From an uncultured bacterium (lineage in GTDB: Bacteria; Desulfobacterota_D; UBA1144): DNA of 64,000 nt. Where the stretch lies: the NCBI GenBank assembly GCA_913050245.1, contig CAJWZJ010000001.1, positions 1 to 64,000 of the forward strand. Reading direction: 5' to 3'. The translations under genes and the position numbers were made by a program. Under the pieces are notes generated by a model. That model saw only the letters and a program-made list of their open reading frames with translations, was not told the origin of the DNA and did no database searches. Positions 41,523 through 52,250 of the stretch are shown here, piece by piece. The stretch's first letter is position 1. Every line of letters starts with the position of its first letter.

Positions 41523-42885
41523 ATTTGATATTTGTATAATTGGTGGTGGTCCTGGTGGATATACAGCAGCACTAGAAGCTGAAAAAAAAGGTTTGAAAAT
41601 CTTGCTTGTTGAGAATGAAAAGCTTGGAGGTACATGTCTAAATCTTGGTTGTATCCCGACTAAATCTTTACTCAAAAGTGCTGAATCATATAATGAGGTT
41701 CTAAAAAATCAAAATAAAATATTTGATTTTACTAATTTTGATATTAACTATCCTGAAATAATTAATAGTAGTAAGAAAAATATAAAAAGACTTCTAAGCG
41801 GGCTTGAACATTTAATTAAAAATAAAAAAATTACATATTTAGAGGGTTTTGCAAGCTTCATTGATATAAATACTGTACAAGTTAAGAAAAAAGACGAAGT
41901 AGTAAATTTTAAATCAAAAAATTTTATAATCTCGACTGGTGCAATTCCTAGCTATCCAAAGAATTTAGCTCCTGACAATAATAAAATATTTGATAGTGAT
42001 GGCATCTTAAATCTAAAATATCTTCCAAAAAAAATTTTAATTGTTGGAGGTGGTTATATTGGAATTGAATTTGCTTATTTCTTTAATTCTCTTGGTTCCG
42101 AAGTATCAATCATCGAATCACAATCGAGTATTTTAGGTTCGCTTGATTCAGATATAGTTAAGGAACTAAAAAACAACTTTTTGAAAAGAGGAATAAAAAT
42201 CTATGAAAATAGTAAATTTCAGATAGATAAATTAAATAAAGATAATATTGAAGTTCTAATAAATAAAGAAAAAGATCTCTATGAAATTATTTTGTTAGCT
42301 ACTGGACGAAAACCAAGGACTGATAAATTGAATCTTGATTCTATAAACTTAGCAATATCAGAAACAGGACATATTAATATTGATGGTGAATATAAATCGA
42401 ATTTGAATAATATTTATGCAATTGGGGATGTGATAAAAGGACCTATGTTAGCACACAGAGCAAGCTTTGACGCATCTAAAGTAATAGAAATAATATCAGA
42501 AAACAAGCTTGATCATAAATCAATTGTGCCCAGTTGTATTTATTGCCAACCCGAAATAGCTTCAATTGGCTTAACTGAGGATTATTTAATAGAAAATAAT
42601 ATTGACTTCAAAAAGGGGTTATCTCCATTTAAGATTAATGGTAAATCATTAGCTCAAGGAGAAAATAGAGGTTTTTGCAAAATACTTGTAGACAAAGAAA
42701 TGAAAATTTTAGGTGCTCATATTATAGGAAAAGGTGCAACAGAAATGATTACTGAATTAAATATAATTATGACTAACAACTTATCCATTAAAGCAATAAC
42801 AAATACTATGCATCCTCACCCTACTCTCTCAGAAATTATATATGAATGTTGCCTAGAAATTATTAGCAAGGTGAAAAATACATGA
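41515..42885 (+). CDS. lpdA: Dihydrolipoamide dehydrogenase
   Basis: 456 residues. N-terminal FAD motif IIGGGPGGYTAALEA, redox-active disulfide GGTCLNLGCIPTK, NAD motif ILIVGGGYIGIEFA, FAD-binding IYAIGDVIKGPMLAHRA, and the C-terminal catalytic His-Glu in HPHPTLSEIIYE are complete. It serves as E3 of 2-oxoacid dehydrogenase complexes and the glycine cleavage system. The E1/E2 genes are not in this window. It is in an operon with an SDR and an M20 peptidase. Confidence 0.93.
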   Translation: MNEFDICIIGGGPGGYTAALEAEKKGLKILLVENEKLGGTCLNLGCIPTKSLLKSAESYNEVLKNQNKIFDFTNFDINYPEIINSSKKNIKRLLSGLEHLIKNKKITYLEGFASFIDINTVQVKKKDEVVNFKSKNFIISTGAIPSYPKNLAPDNNKIFDSDGILNLKYLPKKILIVGGGYIGIEFAYFFNSLGSEVSIIESQSSILGSLDSDIVKELKNNFLKRGIKIYENSKFQIDKLNKDNIEVLINKEKDLYEIILLATGRKPRTDKLNLDSINLAISETGHINIDGEYKSNLNNIYAIGDVIKGPMLAHRASFDASKVIEIISENKLDHKSIVPSCIYCQPEIASIGLTEDYLIENNIDFKKGLSPFKINGKSLAQGENRGFCKILVDKEMKILGAHIIGKGATEMITELNIIMTNNLSIKAITNTMHPHPTLSEIIYECCLEIISKVKNT

Positions 42886-44003
42886 TAAATGAAAAAAGAC
42901 TCATAAAAACATTCATAGAATTGGTTAAAATCGATAGTGAATCTAGGCGCGAGAAAAAAGTTGCTGATTATATAGTAAAAAAAATTAAAAAATTAGGTCT
43001 AAAATATACTTTTGATAAGTCTCAAAAAAAGACCGGTTCAGATGTTGGGAATCTAATAATATACAAGAAATCAAATAATGATAAAAAGACGTTTGTATTA
43101 TCTTCACATATGGATACTGTTGTTCCTGGTAACGGGATAAAACCAAGAATAAAAAATAAGTACATCGAAAGTTCAGGTAACACAATATTGGGTGCTGATG
43201 ATAAAAGTGGTTTATCAATAATATTAGAAATTCTTGAAGTTCTTACAGAAAAAAAATATCCACATGTTAATTTAGAGGTAGCCATTACTACATGTGAAGA
43301 AATTGGTTTATTAGGGGCAAAATATCTTGATTATAAGTTATTGAAATCAAAATCTGGGATTGTACTTGACAGTACAAGTCCAAGTAGATTAGTACTGAAG
43401 GGACCCTCTTCAGACTATTTTTCAATACAGGTTAATGGAATTGAGGCACATTCAGGAATAAATCCTGATAAAGGTATCAGCTCTATAAAAGTTGCTTCTG
43501 AAATAATTAATAAAATTAAAATTGGTAGATTGTATAATGATACAACTTTAAATATTGGAAAGATTAGTGGTGGATCTGCCATTAACATAGTTCCAGGTAA
43601 AACTTTAATAAATTGCGAAATCAGAAGTCATAGAGAGTCAATAATTAATTCTATTTTAAATAAAATAAAAAAAGATATTTCTACAATTGAGAAAAAATAT
43701 AAAAAAGTAAATAACAAATTTTCAATTAAATTTAAAAAAGAAAGAATATATGATTCAATCAATATTTCTTCAAAAGATGAAATTGTTAAAAGAGTTTTAA
43801 ATGCTAGTAAAGAAATGAAATATAAAACCGAAATTGTTGAGACTGGTGGTGGAGCGGATGCAAACTTTTTTGTTAAAAATGGTATAAAAACTGTTAATTT
43901 AGGTACTGGAATGAGAGAGTTTCATACAATTAACGAAAAACTGATACTGAAAGAATTTATAATGTCTGCAAATATAGTATTAAGGAGTTTGCTTAGAACT
44001 TAA
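42882..44003 (+). CDS. M20-family (PepT/M42-like) zinc peptidase
   Basis: 373 residues. The di-zinc motifs are VLSSHMDTVVPG (His ligand and catalytic Asp), LGADDKSGLSII (bridging Asp), TTCEEIGLLGAKYLD (catalytic Glu and Glu ligand), the Asp in VLDSTSP, and a C-terminal His in REFHTINEKL. A dimerisation-domain insertion with AHSGINPDKGIS belongs to the M20 type (tripeptidase T-like). It is an intracellular aminopeptidase or tripeptidase. Its ATG overlaps the lpd stop (ATGA type). Confidence 0.88.
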   Translation: MINEKRLIKTFIELVKIDSESRREKKVADYIVKKIKKLGLKYTFDKSQKKTGSDVGNLIIYKKSNNDKKTFVLSSHMDTVVPGNGIKPRIKNKYIESSGNTILGADDKSGLSIILEILEVLTEKKYPHVNLEVAITTCEEIGLLGAKYLDYKLLKSKSGIVLDSTSPSRLVLKGPSSDYFSIQVNGIEAHSGINPDKGISSIKVASEIINKIKIGRLYNDTTLNIGKISGGSAINIVPGKTLINCEIRSHRESIINSILNKIKKDISTIEKKYKKVNNKFSIKFKKERIYDSINISSKDEIVKRVLNASKEMKYKTEIVETGGGADANFFVKNGIKTVNLGTGMREFHTINEKLILKEFIMSANIVLRSLLRT

Positions 44004-44660
44004 TAAATATTTATGAATATCGTTGTAATTACTAAATACCTGGTCAGCTAATTGAAGTTTATCTCTCTTAAAAGTATTTGTTATTCCAATACATTCAATT
44101 CCACATGATTTTGCAGCTAAAATACCACCAGGTGTATCTTCTATAACAATAGCTTCCTTAATTGTTATTTCGTTGTTTAAATTTATTTGCTCTATTACCC
44201 TATTATATGTTTCTGGATTTGGCTTTGGATTTATAACTTCATCAGATGATACTATAACCTCAAAATATTTATCTAAAGCATTATTTTTTAAGACTCTTAA
44301 TATTTCAGCTCTATTAGAACCAGACCCTATAGCTAATATAAAATTTTTTGATAATTTTTGAATTAAATCATAGACTCCATCAAATATTTTACAGTTATCA
44401 ACCAATCTATTCATATAAAAATTATTTTTTTCATTAATAAGCTCGTTAATTCTACCATCTTCAACATCAATATCATTATTTTTAAAATGTTTTGAAATAA
44501 CCCCATAGTCATCAAAAGATATATAACTTTCAAAGTATTCAGCATCGGTTATTTGAATATCAAAATCTTTTAAACAAGTATTAAATGCTCTAAGATGCAA
44601 AGTTTCTGAATCAATAATCACTCCATCAAAATCGAAGATTATTAACTTTTTATCTTTCAT
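43980..44660 (-). CDS. HAD superfamily hydrolase (beta-phosphoglucomutase/phosphatase-like)
   Basis: 226 residues from the ATG at 44660; an ATG at 44669 is possible too. Motif I is IFDFDGVIIDSE, motif II lies in AIGSGSNRAE, the Lys of motif III in PKPNPETYN, and motif IV is VIEDTPGGILAAKSCG. The helical cap after motif I is of type C1, as in phosphoglucomutase/phosphoglycolate phosphatase relatives. The substrate is unknown. It converges with the M20 peptidase, and the coding ends overlap by 24 nt. Confidence 0.85.
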   Translation of the reverse strand: MKDKKLIIFDFDGVIIDSETLHLRAFNTCLKDFDIQITDAEYFESYISFDDYGVISKHFKNNDIDVEDGRINELINEKNNFYMNRLVDNCKIFDGVYDLIQKLSKNFILAIGSGSNRAEILRVLKNNALDKYFEVIVSSDEVINPKPNPETYNRVIEQINLNNEITIKEAIVIEDTPGGILAAKSCGIECIGITNTFKRDKLQLADQVFSNYNDIHKYLLSSKQTP

Positions 44661-44731
44661 GTATAACATAATAATTTCAATTTATTCAAAAGGATAGTTT
44701 TATTTAATAAAAGATTGAATATAATTTATTC

Positions 44732-45709
44732 ATGATTAGAAGAGGTCGAATACTAAGGAAAAACAATAATATCAGAGATATGATTTCTGAAAATCAATTA
44801 TCTATGAAAGATATGATACAACCTCTTTTTATAATAGATGGAAAAAATAAAAGAGAAAAGATAGACTCGATGGAAGGAATTGAGAGGAAGACAATTGATT
44901 TACAATTAAAAGATATAGAAAATTTAGTCTCTTTAGGTCTAAGAAGTGTAATAATTTTTCCATCAATTGATGAAAGAAAGAAAACAAAAAAAGCTAATGA
45001 GGCTTTAAACCCTAAAGGATTAATTCCTAAGGCAATTAAAGAGATAAAGAAGAATTTTCCTGAATTAGTTTTAATAACTGATATAGCTCTCGATCCTTAT
45101 AACTCAGATGGTCATGATGGAATATTAAAAGACGGTAAAATACTTAATGATAAAACAGTTGAAATTTTGGTTAAACAAGCGGTTTTACATGCAAAGTGTG
45201 GCGCTGATTTTGTAGCACCTTCAGATATGATGGACGGAAGAGTTTATGAAATCAGAAAAAAGCTTGATGATGAAAAATTTAATTATGTAGGAATTATTTC
45301 TTATTCTGCAAAGTATGCATCTTCGCTATATGGTCCTTTTAGAGATGCTCTTAATTCAACACCAAAGACGGGAGATAAAAAAAGTTATCAAATTAATCCT
45401 GCAAATTGTAATGAAGCTATTAAAGAGGTTCTTGATGATGAAATAGAGGGTGCTGATATGGTCATGATAAAACCAGCAATTTTTTATTTAGATATTATTA
45501 CGAAAGTCAAAAGTGAAACCTATTTACCTGTGGTTGCATATCAAGTTAGTGGAGAATATTCAATGATAAAGAATGCTTCAAAGAATAAAATATTAGATCT
45601 AGACTCGGCTATTATTGAATCACTGTTATCAATCAAAAGGTCAGGAGCTGATTTAATAATTTCATACTTTACACAGTACATTGCGCAAAAAAAGATTATT
45701 AACCCTTAA
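44732..45709 (+). CDS. hemB: Delta-aminolevulinic acid dehydratase
   Basis: 325 residues. Condenses two 5-aminolevulinate molecules to porphobilinogen. The two active-site lysines lie in SYSAKYASS and MVMIKPA. The metal-site loop reads DIALDPYNSDGHDG: Asp and other residues replace the Cys triad of zinc enzymes, so this is a magnesium-type HemB, which fits low zinc demand. AAYQVSGEYSMI ends the barrel. TATAAT (44720-44725) lies 6 nt before the ATG, and no ribosome-binding site is seen, so a leaderless mRNA is likely. Confidence 0.95.
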   Translation: MIRRGRILRKNNNIRDMISENQLSMKDMIQPLFIIDGKNKREKIDSMEGIERKTIDLQLKDIENLVSLGLRSVIIFPSIDERKKTKKANEALNPKGLIPKAIKEIKKNFPELVLITDIALDPYNSDGHDGILKDGKILNDKTVEILVKQAVLHAKCGADFVAPSDMMDGRVYEIRKKLDDEKFNYVGIISYSAKYASSLYGPFRDALNSTPKTGDKKSYQINPANCNEAIKEVLDDEIEGADMVMIKPAIFYLDIITKVKSETYLPVVAYQVSGEYSMIKNASKNKILDLDSAIIESLLSIKRSGADLIISYFTQYIAQKKIINP

Positions 45710-46133
45710 AATATTCGCTATAGTTTAAAACAAATACTCCAATAATTATCAGAGATGTCCCTATTATTGTTTCTATAGTAATTTGCTCTTTTAGGAAAAG
45801 ATAGCCGTAAAAGCAAGTAAACAATGGATAAATTGCAGTTAACGGTACAATTTTAGATGCTGAACTGCCCATCAATGCATTAAAGTATAAGTAAATACCT
45901 AAAACTGCTAGTACTCCAGGTATTAATATCAACAATATATTTTTAAAGCTTAATGATAAAATACTGCTTAAGGAATTAGATGTTAAATAAAAAGGAAGTA
46001 TTAAACATGAAACCAAAACAAATCTAACAAAAAGGACCAGCATTGGATTTAATTCTTTCAAGCTCATTTTTTCAAATATGGGAGCTAGTCCCCAAATTGC
46101 TGCTACTATTAATGCCAACAAGTTTGAATTCAC
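45699..46133 (-). CDS. EamA/DMT-family transporter, single-domain
   Basis: 144 residues with five hydrophobic helices. It contains one EamA unit (IVAAIWGLAPIFEKMSLKELNP, ALMGSSASKIVPLTAIYPLFTCFYGYLFLKEQIT, IIGTSLIIIGVFVL). Full-length DMT exporters have two such units, so this half-size protein should act as a dimer, like EmrE-class proteins. The substrate is unknown. It overlaps the end of hemB by 11 nt (convergent) and follows a HAD gene on its own strand. Confidence 0.82.
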   Translation of the reverse strand: MNSNLLALIVAAIWGLAPIFEKMSLKELNPMLVLFVRFVLVSCLILPFYLTSNSLSSILSLSFKNILLILIPGVLAVLGIYLYFNALMGSSASKIVPLTAIYPLFTCFYGYLFLKEQITIETIIGTSLIIIGVFVLNYSEYFKG

Positions 46134-46135
46134 AA

Positions 46136-46825
46136 TTATATTTTACCTAAAAGAGAAATAAGTGAATCAATTATATATTGTTCATTAGACTTATTTTCCC
46201 TATCAATTAAAAAAGCTTTAAGTCCAATCTTTTTTGCAGCCTTATAATCTAATTCCGGGTTATCTCCTACATGAATAGTATTCTCAATATTAGAGTTTGA
46301 ATTTTTCAAAGATTTCATAAAGAACTCTTTTGTTGGTTTAGCACAACCTGATTTAGAAGAAATTGTAAAATAATCTATATATTCTGATATGCCAAAACCA
46401 TCGCAAACATTATATATTCTTGAATCAAAATTTGATGTAATAATAATTTTATAATTTCTATTTTTTAATTCTTTTAAGAAAGGAATTGTATCGTCATAAA
46501 TTTCCCAAGCATCAAATTTAAAATGATTATAAAGATCATCAAAATAATCTTCAAATCTATCAAACATTCCTAACTCAGAAAACATATCTTTCACTAAACA
46601 ATGCCACCAATCTCTTTCAGCAGAATACAATTTATCCCCTGATAATCCTTGAAATGAAAGGCCTTTCCTATTACTAAAATGTTTTTTAAATGAGGCGGAT
46701 ATATTCTTTGAGTCATAGTTATCCGCATATTTCTTCAAAACTCCGTTATAAGTATCGCCTAAGCCCTTTTTTATATAAAATAAAGTATCTGCAGCATCTA
46801 ATGAAATAGTATTGAATTTCGACAT
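46136..46825 (-). CDS. HAD-family hydrolase (HDHD3-like)
   Basis: 229 residues. Motif I is ISLDAADTLF with the nucleophile Asp and a second Asp at +3, motif II is IITSNFDSR, Lys in CAKPTKEFF (motif III), and HVGDNPELDYKAAKKIG (motif IV). The pattern DAxxTLF and the large helical cap fit the HDHD3/DREG-2 branch. The substrate is unknown. It is divergent from a 124-residue gene with only 21 nt between the starts. Confidence 0.83.
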   Translation of the reverse strand: MSKFNTISLDAADTLFYIKKGLGDTYNGVLKKYADNYDSKNISASFKKHFSNRKGLSFQGLSGDKLYSAERDWWHCLVKDMFSELGMFDRFEDYFDDLYNHFKFDAWEIYDDTIPFLKELKNRNYKIIITSNFDSRIYNVCDGFGISEYIDYFTISSKSGCAKPTKEFFMKSLKNSNSNIENTIHVGDNPELDYKAAKKIGLKAFLIDRENKSNEQYIIDSLISLLGKI

Positions 46826-46846
46826 AATAAAAGTAAAAATTTAATT

Positions 46847-47221
46847 ATGATTATACCAGTAGTAACAAAAGATATAATGTTTTTTTCAAAGTTAAAGTCA
46901 AGTATTAATTCAGATAGATACTCTTTGGAGCAGATTAAAAATAAAGAGGATATATTGGATATACTAATTAAATCAGACTACCCTTTATGTATAATTGATT
47001 TTTCATCTGATTTGATTGAACTACCGAAATTTAAAGATATTTTTAAAAACAGAGGATTACACACAATTAATACAGTTGGATACTACCCTCATGTTAATAA
47101 GATTTTGAAACAAAAGGCAATCGATTTTGGTACAAAAAAACAAGTCACGCGAAACCAACTTATGAAAAATATAAATAATATAGTAGATGATTGTATTTAT
47201 AATGAAATGTCATCCGATTAG
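46847..47221 (+). CDS. Receiver-fold-like protein of unknown function
   Basis: 124 residues with alternating strands and helices: IIPVVTKDIMFFSKLKSSI, LEQIKNKEDILDILIKSD, PLCIIDFSSDLIELP, INTVGYYPHVNKILKQKAIDFGTKKQVTRNQLMKNI. The spacing resembles a CheY receiver, but the phosphoacceptor neighbourhood is altered (CIIDFSS) and the acidic pocket is incomplete. It is best read as a pseudo-receiver or similar fold. No output domain is present. It converges with the gene downstream of metH. Confidence 0.5.
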   Translation: MIIPVVTKDIMFFSKLKSSINSDRYSLEQIKNKEDILDILIKSDYPLCIIDFSSDLIELPKFKDIFKNRGLHTINTVGYYPHVNKILKQKAIDFGTKKQVTRNQLMKNINNIVDDCIYNEMSSD

Positions 47222-47712
47222 TTAAAATTATTATCAAATCCATAAATATCTAAATAATCTGAGACAATGTCTTTTAAATCACTCATTCCACCATCTACAT
47301 TAATCTCAGCAGAACAACCAATATATTCAATCTGAGAATCTAAGGATGATGTTTGATCTTTGTTGTCCAGCCAACATTTAATTATATATAAAGACTCAAT
47401 CCAATCACCAATAGAAAATTCTTTTATTGGTAATTTTTTTGATCTTCCCTCCAGTGATTCACCTTTAGAATATTTAAAAATTTTCTTATAGCTCTTTAAA
47501 TTAGATGATGGTAATTTTGAGTCTTGATAAAGTACGGAAACAAGGCTATCAAAATGTTCAATACTGTTTGAAGAAATAAATAATTGTTGGATAGTTTCTA
47601 TATCAATATATTTATTATTCAAAACTTTAATAGCATTTTTATAGGATTTAAGCCAGACTTCTTCTTTATTTGAATCAGCTAATTTATTTTTTAATATTTT
47701 TATTAAATCCAT
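47218..47712 (-). CDS. Unknown protein cotranscribed with metH
   Basis: 164 residues, mostly helical, with no signal peptide and two isolated Cys. Its ATG directly follows the metH stop codon, so it is coupled to methionine synthase. Recognisable pieces such as GDWIESLYIIKCWLDN and EYIGCSAEINVDGGMSDLKDIVSDYLD do not match a family I know. A role linked to cobalamin-dependent methionine synthesis is possible from context only. Confidence 0.5.
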   Translation of the reverse strand: MDLIKILKNKLADSNKEEVWLKSYKNAIKVLNNKYIDIETIQQLFISSNSIEHFDSLVSVLYQDSKLPSSNLKSYKKIFKYSKGESLEGRSKKLPIKEFSIGDWIESLYIIKCWLDNKDQTSSLDSQIEYIGCSAEINVDGGMSDLKDIVSDYLDIYGFDNNFN

Positions 47713-50700
47713 CTATTTATCTAAATTATTTTGTAGAATACTTCTTAATTTTTTAATATCAATGTCTGATTTATCAGAATAAATTTCAAATTGTTGTTCA
47801 TTAATTTTCCCTACACTAAAATATTTTGCTTCTTTATTATAAAAATATAAACCTGAAATAGATGATGGAGGATATATTGCATAATTTTCAGTTAGGCTTA
47901 CATTTAAATTTGATTTAACTTTTAATAATGACCATATCATTTCTTTGCACGAATGATCAGGACAAGCAGGGTATCCGTGTGCAGGCCTTATACCAGGATA
48001 AATTTCTTTTATTAGCTCATCATTCGAATAGGTTTCATCTGATCCATTATCTTTTCGCATCTTTTCATGTAAAAATTCTGCTGCCGCTTCAGCTAACCTA
48101 TCTGCAAGTGCTTTAATCATGATTGACGAATAATCATCACCAGAATCTTCATATTTTTTTGCAAAATCTTCAATTTCCTCACCAGATGTTACAACGAATG
48201 CACCAATTATATCATTATCTTTTATGTTAGGAGATATGAAATCAGCTAAGCAATAATAAATAGGATTAGAGACTTGCTTTTTAACTTGCTGTCTCAGAAA
48301 ATTAACTTCTGAGATAATTTTTTTTGAATTATAATCAATTAAAAAGACTGACTCATTTTCACTATAAGCAAGCCAGTTTCTCGATATACCTTTAATTTTA
48401 ATACTTTTTTCTTTAGAAATCCTATCCAGCATTTTATTCGCATCATCAAAGAGTTCTTTTGCTTGCTTCGAATATTTAGTTGATTTGAGAATCTTTGGGT
48501 AAGATCCTTTTATTTCCCATGCCCAGAAAAAAGGTGACCAATCAATATAATCTCTCAAAGTATTGATATCAAATGTCCAATTTTTTAATTTAAAATTTTT
48601 AGATTCATTCAAAATATTCTCATTTTTTATTAAAAATCTATTTTTCCTAGCTTCCTCTATAGTTATAAAATCAATATCTTTTGACTTTTTATATCTATCA
48701 ACTGTTTTAGCTTGATCGCGCTTTATGTCACAAATATATTTTTTTGATGTTTTTTCATTTAACAAATCTCTACATACACCTACTACAAGAGAAGCATCTG
48801 GAACATGAACTACTACTCCATCAGAGTAAGAAGGAGCAATTTTAATAGCTGTATGTGCTTTACTTGTAGTTGCACCTCCAATTAATATTGGCATATTAAA
48901 ACCATCTCTTGAGAATCTTTGAATGTTATCAATCATTTCATCTAACGATGGAGTTATCAGCCCGCTCATTCCTACAATATCAGGATTAAAATCATTTATA
49001 TTTTCTATTATAGTGTCACAGTTAACCATTACACCTAGGTCTCTAACTTCATATCCGTTACATCTTGCAACTACTGAAACAATATTTTTACCGATATCAT
49101 GCACATCACCTTTAACGGTTGCAATCAACATTTTGCCTACAGAGGAACCCTTAACCTTATCTTTTTCCATGTATGGCTCTAAATATGTCACAGCTTTTTT
49201 CATTACTCTAGCGCTTTTAACAACCTGTGGAAGAAACATTTTTCCTTCTCCAAACAAATCTCCTACAACTTTCATTCCATCCATCAGAGGGCCTTCAATA
49301 ATCTCTAAGGGTGAATCAAAAACCCCTCTAGCTTCTTCTACATCACCTTCAATATTAGTTGTTATTCCTTTTATAATTTGATATGAGATTCTTTCCTTTA
49401 GGTTCATGGAAAGCCAATCATCAACTTTTTGGTTATCATTTGATTTGCTGGTAACAGAATTAGCATAATCTATTAAATTCTCAGTTGCAGAGTCATGCTT
49501 ATCAAAAATAACATCCTCTATTAATTCAAGTAATTCCTTATCAATATCTTCATAAACTTCCAACATTCCTGCATTAAGTATTGCCATATCCATGCCTGCT
49601 TTTTTCGCATGATACAGAAACACAGAGTGCATTGCCTCTCTAACTGTATTGTTACCTCTAAATGCAAAAGATAAATTACTTATTCCCCCACTAATAGATG
49701 CCCCAGGACATAATTCTTTAATCTTAGGAATACAATCTAAAAAGTTAATTGCATATTTTCTATGCTCATCTATGCCTGTAGCAATTGTTAATATATTAGG
49801 ATCAAAAATTATTTCGGTAGGGTCATAACCACATTTTTCAACTAATAGCCTATATGCTCTTGAGCATATTTTAACTTTGGAATCGGTATCAGTTGCTTGG
49901 CCAGTTTCATCAAATGCCATGACAACCACTGAGGCTCCATATTTCTTTATAGTTCTTGCTTGAGAAAGAAATTCTTCCTCTCCCTCTTTCAAGCTTATTG
50001 AATTAACTATCCCTCTTCCTTGAATACACTTAAGCCCTTCTTCTATTACTGTGAATTTTGAGCTATCAATCATTATTGGAACTCGAGCAATATCAGGATC
50101 GGAGGCTATTAAGTTTAAGAATTTTTGCATACATTTTTCACTATCCAACATACCTTCATCAAAATTAACATCTATTATATGGGCTCCATTTAAAACTTGC
50201 TGCTTTGCAATCTCAACCGCATCTTCATAATTTTCTTCTTTTATAAATTTTGAGAATTTAGGTGACCCTGTTACATTACTCCTTTCTCCTATAACTAAAA
50301 AATTATTAACATCATCTATCTCTAGATGCTCAAGGCCACTAAAAGAGGGTTTAATTTTCTTATCATTTACTATTTTAGGCTTAAAACCACTAGTAGTTTT
50401 TAATATTTCTGCAATATGATCTGGGGTAGTACCACAGCAGCCACCAACAAAATTTAGCATATTATTTTCAAAATATGGTAGTAGTGCTTTTGCTGTATCT
50501 GAAGGTAACTCATCATAACCAGTGTCTGATAATGGATTAGGCAACCCAGCATTTGGATAGCAAAAAACTTTACAGCTGCAGTTTTTATTTAACTCTTTTA
50601 TATAATCAAATAGTGCTTCGGCTCCAAGACCACAGTTCATTCCAACTGCATAAGGGCTACTGTGTCTTACAGATTCCCAGAAAGCCCTAATAGTCTGACC

Positions 50701-51369
50701 TGATAAAGTCCTTCCAGACTTATCGGAGAAAGTAACTGATATAAATACTGGGAATCTTTCAGCAACTTCTTCGAAAAGATTCTCAAGGGCAAATAAAGCT
50801 GCTTTCAAATTTAAGGTATCAAAAGTAGTTTCAGGAAGAAAAATATCTACACCACCCTCTAACAAACTCTTAGCTTGAGAATGATAGGCATCAACTAATT
50901 GATCAAAATTAATATTACGCGCACCAGGATCTTCCACATCAGGAGATATTGATGCGGTTCTATTTGTTGGACCCATTGCACCAGCAATTAAGATTCTTTT
51001 ATTTGTTTGAGAATCTTTAATAGCCTCTTTGGCAATTCTAACCGAGCAAAGATTCATCTCGTCAGCTAAATTTTCTAAGCCATAATCTGCCTGTGCAATA
51101 ATATTGGCTCCAAAGGTATTAGTCTCTATAATATTTGCGCCTGAATTTATATATGCAGAGTGTATTTCTTTTATAATCTTACTGTTAGTAATATTTAGAA
51201 TTTCATTATTACCTTTTAAATCTATATTATGATTCTTGAATCTGTCACCCCTGAAGTGTTCCTCTTTAAGATGATATTTTTGAACCATAGTTCCAAGTGG
51301 GCCATCCATTATCAATATTTCACTCTCAGATAATTTATCCAATTCTTTAAAAATTTTAGATTTTTTCAT
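47713..51369 (-). CDS. metH: Cobalamin-dependent methionine synthase
   Basis: 1218 residues from the ATG at 51369, which has AAGGG 6 nt upstream; a GTG at 51384 overlaps the previous gene. Four modules are present in order. The homocysteine domain has zinc Cys in [11 protein letters not shown] and [13 protein letters not shown]. The pterin domain has [17 protein letters not shown]. The cobalamin domain has cap residues and [14 protein letters not shown] with the axial His. The C-terminal SAM-activation domain has [12 protein letters not shown]. It methylates homocysteine to methionine with methyl-tetrahydrofolate. It lies next to the SAM-riboswitch-controlled homocysteine-type genes. Confidence 0.96.
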   Translation of the reverse strand: MKKSKIFKELDKLSESEILIMDGPLGTMVQKYHLKEEHFRGDRFKNHNIDLKGNNEILNITNSKIIKEIHSAYINSGANIIETNTFGANIIAQADYGLENLADEMNLCSVRIAKEAIKDSQTNKRILIAGAMGPTNRTASISPDVEDPGARNINFDQLVDAYHSQAKSLLEGGVDIFLPETTFDTLNLKAALFALENLFEEVAERFPVFISVTFSDKSGRTLSGQTIRAFWESVRHSSPYAVGMNCGLGAEALFDYIKELNKNCSCKVFCYPNAGLPNPLSDTGYDELPSDTAKALLPYFENNMLNFVGGCCGTTPDHIAEILKTTSGFKPKIVNDKKIKPSFSGLEHLEIDDVNNFLVIGERSNVTGSPKFSKFIKEENYEDAVEIAKQQVLNGAHIIDVNFDEGMLDSEKCMQKFLNLIASDPDIARVPIMIDSSKFTVIEEGLKCIQGRGIVNSISLKEGEEEFLSQARTIKKYGASVVVMAFDETGQATDTDSKVKICSRAYRLLVEKCGYDPTEIIFDPNILTIATGIDEHRKYAINFLDCIPKIKELCPGASISGGISNLSFAFRGNNTVREAMHSVFLYHAKKAGMDMAILNAGMLEVYEDIDKELLELIEDVIFDKHDSATENLIDYANSVTSKSNDNQKVDDWLSMNLKERISYQIIKGITTNIEGDVEEARGVFDSPLEIIEGPLMDGMKVVGDLFGEGKMFLPQVVKSARVMKKAVTYLEPYMEKDKVKGSSVGKMLIATVKGDVHDIGKNIVSVVARCNGYEVRDLGVMVNCDTIIENINDFNPDIVGMSGLITPSLDEMIDNIQRFSRDGFNMPILIGGATTSKAHTAIKIAPSYSDGVVVHVPDASLVVGVCRDLLNEKTSKKYICDIKRDQAKTVDRYKKSKDIDFITIEEARKNRFLIKNENILNESKNFKLKNWTFDINTLRDYIDWSPFFWAWEIKGSYPKILKSTKYSKQAKELFDDANKMLDRISKEKSIKIKGISRNWLAYSENESVFLIDYNSKKIISEVNFLRQQVKKQVSNPIYYCLADFISPNIKDNDIIGAFVVTSGEEIEDFAKKYEDSGDDYSSIMIKALADRLAEAAAEFLHEKMRKDNGSDETYSNDELIKEIYPGIRPAHGYPACPDHSCKEMIWSLLKVKSNLNVSLTENYAIYPPSSISGLYFYNKEAKYFSVGKINEQQFEIYSDKSDIDIKKLRSILQNNLDK

Positions 51370-51377
51370 TATTGCCC

Positions 51378-52184
51378 TTACCACTGATCCCTCATCTCTC
51401 TTAATTCTTTAAACCTTTCTTCCATATTAAGACCGCTAAATTTCTCATTTTCTTTTATCAAATCCATAAAAGAAAACTCATCAATTCTAAAAAAAGGATT
51501 ATATTTTTTTTCGAAATCAATATTTTTAATCGGTGATAATATATTTTTATCATTTTGAGACAATAACTTATCAACCTCATTATAGAAATCTGTACCTTTC
51601 AAAAGAATAGACTTTAAGAAACCAATATTATTTTCAAAATAGTCATGTCCAGGTAATAATTTAAATGTTTCAGGTAAATTTTTCATTTTATGTTGTATAG
51701 TTCTGAACAACATTGATACGTCACCTCTAAATTTTACATTACCAACTCCACACGAAAAGATGGTATCACCACATAAAATATAATCATTGATAATAATTGA
51801 AATATGTTCTGGACAGTGTCCGGGCGTATGAAGAATTTTTGCTGATAGTTTTCCAAAGCTCAATATATCATTTTCAAAAATATTATCGAAATCATAATCA
51901 AATATTTTTTTACAAATATCATGTGCTCTAAGCTTGATACCATATTTCTCTAAGAAGTAAGAATTACCTGCAATATGATCAGGATGAGCATGAGTATTGA
52001 TAACCATCTTTGGAATTAGATTATTGTCATTAATTATATTTTCAATTGTATTATTATCCAATGGATCTATTATCAGCGCTTCTTTAGTTTGTGGACATTC
52101 CACCACATAATTTATATTTCTGTCACTATTTTCAACTAAAAATCTATATATCGTTAAGTCTTTCTCATCAATTTTTTCATACAT
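51378..52184 (-). CDS. Metallo-beta-lactamase fold hydrolase (glyoxalase II-like)
   Basis: 268 residues. The zinc-binding motif is [13 protein letters not shown]. The second metal ligands are the His in [11 protein letters not shown], the Asp in [12 protein letters not shown] and the His in [11 protein letters not shown], with the spacing of hydroxyacylglutathione hydrolase. A C-terminal helical region of about 80 residues follows as in GloB, but the substrate is not certain. It is the first gene of the metH unit, with its stop 8 nt before the metH ATG. A TATAAT ends 6 nt upstream of its ATG, so it may be leaderless. Confidence 0.85.
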   Translation of the reverse strand: MYEKIDEKDLTIYRFLVENSDRNINYVVECPQTKEALIIDPLDNNTIENIINDNNLIPKMVINTHAHPDHIAGNSYFLEKYGIKLRAHDICKKIFDYDFDNIFENDILSFGKLSAKILHTPGHCPEHISIIINDYILCGDTIFSCGVGNVKFRGDVSMLFRTIQHKMKNLPETFKLLPGHDYFENNIGFLKSILLKGTDFYNEVDKLLSQNDKNILSPIKNIDFEKKYNPFFRIDEFSFMDLIKENEKFSGLNMEERFKELREMRDQW

Positions 52185-52250
52185 AATCTTATTATACCCT
52201 TGTTAATCTAATGTTTTTGTTGTTTTTTCTATAATATTTATTATAATTTT

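Noticed and set aside
43980..44003. Apparent gene overlap suggesting a frameshift between the M20 peptidase and HAD gene
   Set aside because: Both proteins end naturally with family-typical C-termini; the 24-nt convergent overlap fits a compact genome.
48923..49381. Plus-strand frame of 152 codons inside metH
   Set aside because: It is an antisense shadow of the conserved cobalamin-binding and cap regions.
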